Shown piece by piece: positions 8,401-12,550 of a stretch of 12,550 bases of DNA. The notes below the pieces were generated by a model, which worked only from the letters and a program-made list of their open reading frames with translations, had not been told where the DNA came from and ran no database searches. Made by a program: the position numbers and the translations under genes. This stretch comes from Temnopleurus reevesii. Lineage: Eukaryota > Echinodermata > Echinoidea > Temnopleuroida > Temnopleuridae. Each line of letters starts with the position of its first letter. Positions within the stretch are counted from its first letter, which is position 1. The stretch lies in assembly GCA_036244855.1 (NCBI GenBank), contig BQKZ01000512.1, positions 41,817 through 54,366 of the forward strand. The letters run 5' to 3'.

Positions 8401-11400
8401 ATTGACATTACATAGAAATAAATAATACATTAACACGGTACAGTAACATGAAAATATAGTACAGTAACATAAAAGATCGAATGCTTATTAATAAAATCTT
8501 TTTGTTAAAGGGCTGAGTATTTATTTTGATAAAGGATTGTCATTTCAATGTTTATCCTTAAATCTAAGCAAATTTGGAAGTATTTCAAAAGGAAATAGTC
8601 AGGTATAGCCAATTTCCAATTATGACGTCATCTAGAGTAGATGTGAACTTACGGTTGTATGAGAGAAGTACTTCCGGTTCATCATCCTCATAAATGTCAA
8701 CTGCTGACACCAAATTGACCTGCATTTAAGAAACGATATCAATGGAATAAATGCATGAATGATGCCAAAATTAATTCGAGCCACTATGGTGCGTATTGCG
8801 CAATCAATCCAGACTTCCAAAGAATGCCAAAAAAGGAAGTTATACATACAGGCACTATCAAGATTTTAATGAAAACAGAAAATGAGCACCAAACCTCGGT
8901 TTTGAAGCTTAATATTCTCACAGTTTAGTTTGTGTATGCCATATCAACCAATTAAGTGACATTTAGATTTTTTTAACGAAAACAATGTTCTACAATACCT
9001 TTAATTAATTAATTTTTTTTTTTTTAGAAAATGTCACTCCATGCAAATAATAATGCTCTGTGATTTAAAACTTATCTGAGGTGTGCGTTCTTTCTGTGCA
9101 CGTCCCTATTTCGTAGCCCTACGTGTGAGATAGTCTTCGTGAAATTTGTATTTCGATTGATCATGAGAGATGTTCAATTTTTTTAATGCAATATCTAAAA
9201 AAAAAATAAACGCCCTTCAGGAGAGTTGATTTGGTGGATAATATAGGATTTCCCGGCCAAAATCGGAATACTATCATTGGATTTAATTTACTTTTATTTC
9301 AAATTCGTCATATTCCGTGAACTCGGAGATATCCCTGGTTTAAATTCCTTTTTATTGCTTATAATTTCATGATGTTTTCATTTGAATGCGTGGTAGTTTC
9401 ATTCTAATTGATGATTATTTGCCCTTTATTGTGAAGCGGTCGTTCTAGTACAATTCCGTTCTCCGTCTCTCGGCAGCATGACTTTATCGTTCGAATTCGT
9501 TTCTAGTATATCAAATTAGCACATTTTGCATTTTAATTTGCTCTAGGGCGTTTTCAGTGCTCACGATATTTTCTATTTATTTGTTTATTCTCTCTTATCT
9601 ACAAAATTCTTTTTATTTACTTTTTATACAATCTTTGATCAATTTTCTTCTCTCTTTATTTTTCGTATGAATTCATACCATACAATGGTTGATCAATGCA
9701 AGGACTTCCAATGATGATCAACTTAAGAATGAGATTAAGCTTACTTATCAATTAGTCTAAGCACATGAAAATGAAAGTAATAAAAATGATGTATATATCT
9801 GTTTATATTGTGATTTATCTGATTTATATTCATCGTGAGTACCGGGGAAGGAAAGAGTTACATAAAATGAGTGGGGCTTGGAACATGAGTCTGTAAAATT
9901 TAGCCATCAATCTGCTGTCGGTCCAAAACTGTATTAAGAAGCTAAATTTTGTTAAACATTTCCCTAGATTGTAAACACTTACCATGCATTCCTCTGTATT
10001 AATCCCCTGCATTCTTAACTTGAATGATATCTTTCAGAAAAAGAATTCCAGCCGCTAAATTTAAAAGCTAGAAATGACGCTCCGATGATCACTGACTATT
10101 TTGAATGCTAACTGACTCGTTTCTCAATCGAATGATAAGACCTCACAAATATTCGACAAACGTCGCAAATGTGATGAAAAAATAAAAAAAATTGAATGAC
10201 AATTTGCACGGCAAAAACGATCTACGCTAATTAAAATGCAAAAAGTATTGATTCAAATGAAAATCCTGTGAATTTGGCCGGAAAATCCTATACTATTATT
10301 GTTATTATCATTAATACCATTATCATTATTTTCCGCCTCAGTTACCCGTTCAAGGCGCAAAATAAAACATCCTACCTTGTTCGCATCGACGTAGTGCAGC
10401 CTGAAAGTGTCGCCATTCTTCTCATTGATAAGGTCGTATTGATGACGATAACCGACCACGATATGGTTGTCGCCGTGGCCTCCGTCTATCAGGCACATGA
10501 GCGTTGGGACATCGCCGGCTGAGAGCTCCTGTAAGAGTGACGATATATTCAGTCATGCATTGAATGTTGGTACCATAGAATAAATTACATTTTCACTGGT
10601 AATATTAGCTATTTACGATAATAAGTATCGTTTTCTTTAAATCCCCTTCTTCTTCTTCCTCTCATTCTTCTTCACATTCTTGTTCTCTTCCTAATTCTTT
10701 CTTTTCTTCTTCTTCAACTTCTTCAACTTCTCCTTCTCCTCATCACTCTCCTCATCGTTCTTCTACTCCTTTTTCTTTCCTTCTTCTTCATCTTCTTCTT
10801 CTTCTTTATCATCTTCTTCTTCTTTTCTTTTTCTTTTTCTTTTTCTCTTTTTCTTCTTCTCTTGTTCTTCATCTTTTCTTCCTCCCTCTCTTTCTTTCTC
10901 TCTCTTGTTCTAAACACTGTTGTATTATACGTTGACATAATTGACCTTAGGCATACCTTGATGTTAAGAGTTTGTAATCGGTATTGAACAGAATTCCAAG
11001 GGATAGTTCATTCCAGTATTTATTATAACATATTTTATAGTCCCATCCTTCCTAAGAACTTTGCTTTTTATTTCATAAAAACCCGTCAACTTATAGTCAA
11101 ATTACACCCTTTTTTGTAAAATGGTTGCTGCCCACCGCCATTTGCAATTCCGATTAATGGGCAGAAAACAACAGCTCCAAAATAACCGATAATATCGTTG
11201 AAGTGACGTAGCTTGCGATGGCTAAATGCTGTACGAATTGTCCACATGCCCTATACTGATCCCATGATACGTCACAGCTCCGGCGGGTAATTTCAATATG
11301 GCAATTTGCAGTGGAAGAGATTGTTGCCCTGAGCCAACAAAATGATTTCAGATTTACAACTCGCACCCTGACATTTTTCGGGAATGTTCATGTTTATTCA

Positions 11401-12533
11401 TTAAGAAAAATCATCTAAGTTTTCATGGAGGCAAGAAAATTCTGGGGTAAACTATATCTTTAATTAACAATTAACAATTGTTCTGCAATATAAATCTATC
11501 TTTACCCGTGTGAACTGGAACCCTTCCACAGTGTCGGTATCAGCGGCCTTGCACCAGGCCGACCATGCAGCGTTGTGTTTCCACGTCATCAATATCATCT
11601 TCTTGCCGACAGCTATCACCATGCGAAGATGGCTGCCGCCAGGCCGGCTTACAGAGAACAAGTGGCACCCTGGATAGAGAAAAGAGAGAATAATTATGGA
11701 TAATTAAGAAAACGAAATTTAAAAGGACGAATATAATTTGGAATAAATGATTCTTTACCGGTATGAGAGTTTTTGAAAAGGAAAAGAAGAAGGGGAAGAA
11801 GGAGAAGAAGGGGAATAAGAAGAATGATTAGGATAATGAAAAGGAGGAGGAGGAGGAGGAGAAAAAGAAGAAGAAGAAGAAGAAGAAGAAGAAGAAGAAG
11901 AGGAAAAAAAAGGAAAAACATAATGTAATACGGAAAAGGAAAAGTAAGGACAGAAAAAGAATGTAAGTATGAAAGTATGGAGAAGAATAAGGAAATAGAC
12001 AGTTGAAAATGATGGAAAAGAAAAGGAATAACAAAAGAGAAAAATACTAAAAAGTTAGGATAAAGAAGGAGGAGAAAGATAAAAAAGTGGAGGAGAGAGG
12101 TTAGGATACAATCGTCTATAGAAAATATGTCTTTATAAAAGTTTGTTAAAATACATTCACCAACGAAAAGTATTATCCCTTAAAAATTCAAATCCATTAA
12201 TTTCATGTTTTCTCATTGGTTGTGCATTTCTTTTAAAACGGACTGTAATGGAAAACGGGAAAATTAGTACCAGTAAAACGTTTGCACTCCCTCCTAAATT
12301 GGGGACCTCAACGGGTCAAGTATGTATCGTCTGTATCGATCGTTGCTGAATTTCTTTATCAAATTACTTTTGGCTAAAAAAATTATGCACCACCAGCAAT
12401 ATATCAATTTCGATGAATTATATATTTTTGAACAAAAAGTTCTTTACCTTTTGATCGCTCGATCTTGTGATTTCTGCAGTCATTTTTCGTTCTGATAAGA
12501 TTCTCGTTCTCCTGCCCTTCAAAGTCTGATAAC
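4531..12533 (-). CDS. GARNL3: GARNL3-like Rap GTPase-activating protein, 3' part (8 exons, 5' end outside window)
   Basis: This spliced minus-strand gene has coding exons at 12448-12533, 11506-11669, 10376-10528, 8653-8719, 8004-8084, 7087-7205, 6339-6444 and 4531-5489. All seven complete introns are GT-AG, and the phases (1,0,0,1,1,0,1) agree, giving 577 whole residues plus a stop. Residues 1 to about 235 are the larger part of a citron-homology (CNH) beta-propeller. Diagnostic stretches shared with vertebrate GARNL3, as I remember it, are KGCHL, YRHQYDLIN, FRLHYVDAN, EIRLVVNGNLVHT and KIPLxxLVG. Residues 260-577 form a disordered Ser/Pro-rich tail ending in DDDDVDLK, comparable to DEDIIDLK in the human protein. 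Family members carry an N-terminal RapGAP domain predicted to speed GTP hydrolysis by Rap-type GTPases. That domain is not in the window, so catalytic competence cannot be judged. CNH domains are protein-interaction modules. The tail from KIPL to the end (306 residues) is about twice the human length as I recall it. RapGAP paralogues lacking a CNH domain are excluded by the propeller. Exon calls are strong; the exact last-exon acceptor is less certain. Confidence 0.93.
4708..4725 (-). other. RAELLG motif copy 2 in the tail
   Basis: CGG GCC GAG TTG CTG GGG encodes a second RAELLG (residues 514-519). Four of its six codons differ from copy 1 while the peptide is identical, which suggests protein-level conservation. 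It lies in the second tail module (4621-4794). Confidence 0.75.
4957..4974 (-). other. RAELLG motif copy 1 in the tail
   Basis: CGC GCA GAA CTA CTC GGG encodes RAELLG (window residues 431-436). Human GARNL3 has one comparable RRELLG in its tail, as I recall. The motif lies in the first of two diverged tail modules (4864-5040). Confidence 0.75.
5227..5234. promoter_or_regulatory. CRE-type palindrome TGACGTCA (in last exon)
   Basis: Perfect CREB/ATF consensus palindrome lying inside coding sequence (Val-Thr-Ser codons). Whether it acts as a binding site is unknown; two further perfect copies lie in introns of the same gene. Confidence 0.25.
5490..6338 (-). other. Last intron (849 bp), with tandem repeat
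   Basis: GT-AG intron, phase 1, gtaagt donor and strong pyrimidine-rich acceptor. Apart from the two-copy 117-bp repeat at about 5885-6100, I see only AT-rich unique sequence. Confidence 0.85.
5885..6100. repeat. Two-copy tandem repeat, period about 117 bp
   Basis: Both units contain acctgacc, aaa-atggc-acatta, ataattttt, aaagttgctttrcctcggc and a final taattttgacctg/taattttcctgg. The first spans about 5885-6000 and the second about 6001-6100. Identity is near 80 percent by eye. A shorter preceding stretch (tgacccagaataacgattca at about 5846) may be a decayed third unit. It lies in the last intron; its function is unknown and it may be a repeat-family fragment. Confidence 0.65.
6339..6444 (-). 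CDS. GARNL3: GARNL3-like exon G (CNH end / linker)
   Basis: This 106-nt exon has a cattaaaacag acceptor with a weak pyrimidine tract and a perfect CACAGA|gtaagt donor, phase 0 in and 1 out. It encodes CDMYFTSMGMDV, then a Ser/Pro-rich linker ending SSPTSPPQ. DMYFTS matches the DIYFTA that closes the propeller in human GARNL3. The linker contains several SP/TP sites, possible targets of proline-directed kinases. The residual A joins the next exon's CG to give Thr. Confidence 0.9.
6445..7086 (-). other. Intron 6 in window (642 bp)
   Basis: GT-AG, phase 0, gtaact donor and a weak, A-rich acceptor (cattaaaacag). AT-rich unique sequence; the only item noted is a perfect TGACGTCA at 6591-6598. Confidence 0.85.
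6591..6598. promoter_or_regulatory. CRE-type palindrome TGACGTCA (intronic)
   Basis: Perfect CREB/ATF consensus in the intron between exons F and G. Binding is inferred only from sequence. Confidence 0.25.
7087..7205 (-). CDS. GARNL3: GARNL3-like exon F (CNH, last blades)
   Basis: This 119-nt exon follows a long T-rich ttttttttctttgcag acceptor and ends at TCAAAG|gtaact, phase 1 in and 0 out. It encodes CAFPYILAFTPDSVEIRLVV, then NGNLVHTMTMPRINLITSK. The FPY(I/L)LAFT.DS.EIRLVVNGNLVHT run is nearly identical to vertebrate GARNL3 as remembered. The 'FPYLLAFT..S.EIR' pattern is also the typical end of CNH domains in kinases such as citron and TNIK/MAP4K. Confidence 0.93.
7206..8003 (-). other. 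Intron 5 in window (798 bp)
   Basis: GT-AG, phase 1, with a gtaggc donor and a long T-rich acceptor tract. It hosts the third copy of the palindromic element at 7677-7816; the remainder is AT-rich with no recognisable gene. Confidence 0.85.
7677..7816. mobile_element. Palindromic MITE-like element, copy 3 (truncated arm)
   Basis: The left arm starts gtgtttcataaagctgctaa and includes acaaactactggtaaatctt. The right arm has gaaagggtcaccagtcgttc, then gtatttagacctaacacaac. The right arm lacks about 15 bp that would correspond to the agctttatgaaa end, so the palindrome is incomplete. It is unlinked to the large duplication and is an independent insertion of the same family. Confidence 0.65.
8004..8084 (-). 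CDS. GARNL3: GARNL3-like exon E (CNH)
   Basis: This 81-nt exon has a tgattcag acceptor and a GATAG|gtaggc donor and is phase 1 on both sides. After the split codon (C+AT, His) it encodes ISQFRRLNGEASSDFDMHWN then SAPRAI, and the final split codon gives Val. SDFDMHWNSAPRAIV aligns to SDFQFCWNQAPYAIV of the human protein as I recall it. The SQFRRLNGEAS segment is poorly conserved. Skipping the exon would keep the frame. Confidence 0.88.
8085..8652 (-). other. Intron 4 in window (568 bp)
   Basis: GT-AG, phase 1, consensus gtaagt donor. AT-rich. It contains a short direct repeat, gtacagtaacat, at about 8438 and 8459, and a perfect TGACGTCA close to the donor. No gene seen. Confidence 0.85.
8623..8630. 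promoter_or_regulatory. CRE-type palindrome TGACGTCA (intronic)
   Basis: Third perfect CREB/ATF consensus in the gene, 22 nt inside the intron from the donor of exon D. Binding is inferred only from sequence. Confidence 0.25.
8653..8719 (-). CDS. GARNL3: GARNL3-like exon D (CNH)
   Basis: This 67-nt exon runs from a cttaaatgcag acceptor to a consensus CAACC|gtaagt donor, with phase 0 in and 1 out. It encodes VNLVSAVDIYEDDEPEVLL then SYN. The VN(L/F)V.A(V/I)D(I/V)YED pattern follows directly on the preceding exon's VDANK, as in vertebrate GARNL3 (ANRVNFVAAIDVYEDG from memory). It is too short to stand out as an open frame and was found by homology and splice sites. Confidence 0.9.
8720..10375 (-). 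other. Intron 3 in window (1656 bp, the longest)
   Basis: GT-AG, phase 0. AT-rich with T-runs near 9008-9024, a strongly T-rich stretch at about 9520-9665, and simple ATT/ATC triplets at about 10290-10330. I find no open frame with coding character and no recognisable repeat family. Confidence 0.85.
10376..10528 (-). CDS. GARNL3: GARNL3-like exon C (CNH, most conserved exon)
   Basis: This 153-nt exon has 51 whole codons and is phase 0 on both sides, between a cactcttacag acceptor and an AACAAG|gtagg donor. It starts ELSAGDVPTLMCLIDGG and continues through HIVVGYRHQYDLIN, NGDTFRLHYVDANK. The YRHQ(Y/F)D, FRLH(Y/H)V and (D/E)AN(K/R) signatures make the GARNL3 assignment firm. The exon is symmetric, so skipping it would keep the frame but remove a propeller blade. 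GC content is clearly higher than in the introns around it. Confidence 0.93.
10529..11505 (-). other. Intron 2 in window (977 bp)
   Basis: GT-AG, phase 0. The acceptor-proximal third is the CTT-rich tract at 10642-10910, which is GA-rich in the RNA. The rest is unique. A 70-codon minus-strand open frame at 11154-11366 has no recognised homology, and its position within the intron argues against a gene. Confidence 0.85.
10642..10910. repeat. Polypyrimidine (CTT-rich) microsatellite tract, GA-rich in the transcript
   Basis: About 270 bp of almost pure C/T on the plus strand, mostly CTT with TTTTTC and ATC interruptions. In the gene's transcript it reads as AAG/GAA. Such tracts can form triplex (H-DNA) and attract GA-binding splicing factors. 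The Lys/Arg-rich open frame at 10723-10938 is only a translation of this tract. Confidence 0.9.
11506..11669 (-). CDS. GARNL3: GARNL3-like exon B (CNH)
   Basis: This 164-nt exon has an excellent acceptor (ttttctctatccag) and a CACACGG|gtaaag donor, entering in phase 1 and leaving in phase 0. It encodes CHLFSVSRPGGSHLRMVIAV, then GKKMILMTWKHN, an insert rich in Ala and Trp, and EGFQFTR. The hydrophobic strands MVIAV and KKMILMTW are typical propeller blades and align to the VVAI / KLLLIT region of human GARNL3. Skipping this exon would shift the frame, because 164 is not a multiple of 3. It is flanked on both sides by long, mutually complementary CU-rich and GA-rich intronic tracts. Confidence 0.9.
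11670..12447 (-). other. Intron 1 in window (778 bp)
   Basis: GT-AG, phase 1, with a pyrimidine-rich acceptor. It contains the purine-rich tract at 11775-12100 (CU-rich in the RNA). The part from 12100 to 12447 is unique and AT-rich; a 68-codon plus-strand open frame at 12143-12349 has no recognisable homology. Confidence 0.85.
11775..12100. repeat. Polypurine tract with (GGA)6 and (AAG)12, CU-rich in the transcript
   Basis: A purine-rich region on the plus strand. It has six GGA units at 11843-11860 and twelve perfect AAG units at 11865-11900, then a looser purine-rich stretch to about 12100. In the gene's RNA it is UUC/UCC-rich, about 100 nt upstream of exon B's acceptor. Poly-Leu/Phe open frames on the minus strand here are microsatellite translations. 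Confidence 0.9.
12448..12533 (-). CDS. GARNL3: GARNL3-like exon A (CNH, first exon in window)
   Basis: This 86-nt exon sits between a ttttcag acceptor and an AAAAG|gtaaag donor. It enters with one base that completes a codon from an exon outside the window and leaves one base (G) of the next codon. It encodes 28 residues, from LSDFEGQENE to NHKIERSK. The NDCRNHKIERSK part joins to the G-CHLF of the next exon and matches the DCREHKL..KGCHL region of human GARNL3 as I recall it. Only 17 nt of the preceding intron are visible, so its polypyrimidine tract can barely be assessed. Confidence 0.85.
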
Positions 12534-12550
12534 CTGAAAACGTAGATACG

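Noticed and set aside
10723..10938. Lys/Arg/Glu-rich minus-strand open frame
   Set aside because: Direct translation of the CTT/GAA microsatellite within an intron; no non-repeat sequence.
11119..11310. Possible inverted repeat around tgacgtagc and atacgtcac (11201 and 11270)
   Set aside because: Pairing is limited to about ten bases plus a gapped extension; it did not hold when the flanks were compared.
11694..12034. Poly-Leu and poly-Phe minus-strand open frames that could be taken for membrane proteins
   Set aside because: They are translations of the (AAG)n/(GGA)n tract, in overlapping frames, and lie in an intron of the same strand.
1..12550. CRISPR array, prokaryotic operon, tRNA or rRNA genes
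   Set aside because: No regularly spaced short repeats, no operon-like coding density and no recognisable structural RNA; the spliced gene and simple repeats point to an animal nuclear genome.

Overview
This is eukaryotic, AT-rich nuclear DNA carrying the 3' half of one intron-containing gene on the minus strand. I identify the gene as an invertebrate GARNL3 (GTPase-activating Rap/RanGAP-domain-like 3) orthologue. Eight coding exons, running from 12533 down to the stop codon at 4533-4531, join in one frame through GT-AG junctions. Together they encode 577 whole residues: most of a citron-homology (CNH) beta-propeller, then a long disordered Ser/Pro-rich tail that ends in the family's acidic DLK terminus. 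The RapGAP domain and the start codon lie beyond position 12550.

The organism looks like a marine invertebrate deuterostome, most likely an echinoderm of sea-urchin type. This rests on intron sizes of 0.6-1.7 kb, abundant AAG/CTT microsatellites, and a palindromic repeat with a TTCATAAAG-type end and an ACGACTGGTGA-type core that resembles a common sea-urchin repeat. The assignment is from memory and is moderate at best.

Layout: 1-1088 is non-coding, except for a 55-bp fragment at 787-841 that matches the gene's last exon in opposite orientation. Positions 1089-2645 and 2655-4030 are two copies of one non-coding block, separated by a single N at 2654, so this may be a contig-join or haplotype artefact rather than a real duplication. 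Each copy carries a palindromic MITE-like element. Positions 4046-4530 are the probable 3' UTR. The rest, 4531-12533, is the gene. Its introns hold a third palindromic element (7677-7816), a two-copy 117-bp tandem repeat (5885-6100), and two long polypurine/polypyrimidine tracts of opposite polarity (10642-10910 and 11775-12100) that bracket the 164-bp exon.

Only one protein-coding gene is present. I saw no tRNA, rRNA or CRISPR array and no bacterial signals. I did not find a new multi-gene system. The points that deserve checking are the exon fragment, the duplicated RAELLG-containing module in the protein tail, the complementary tracts around one exon, and the N-junction duplication.
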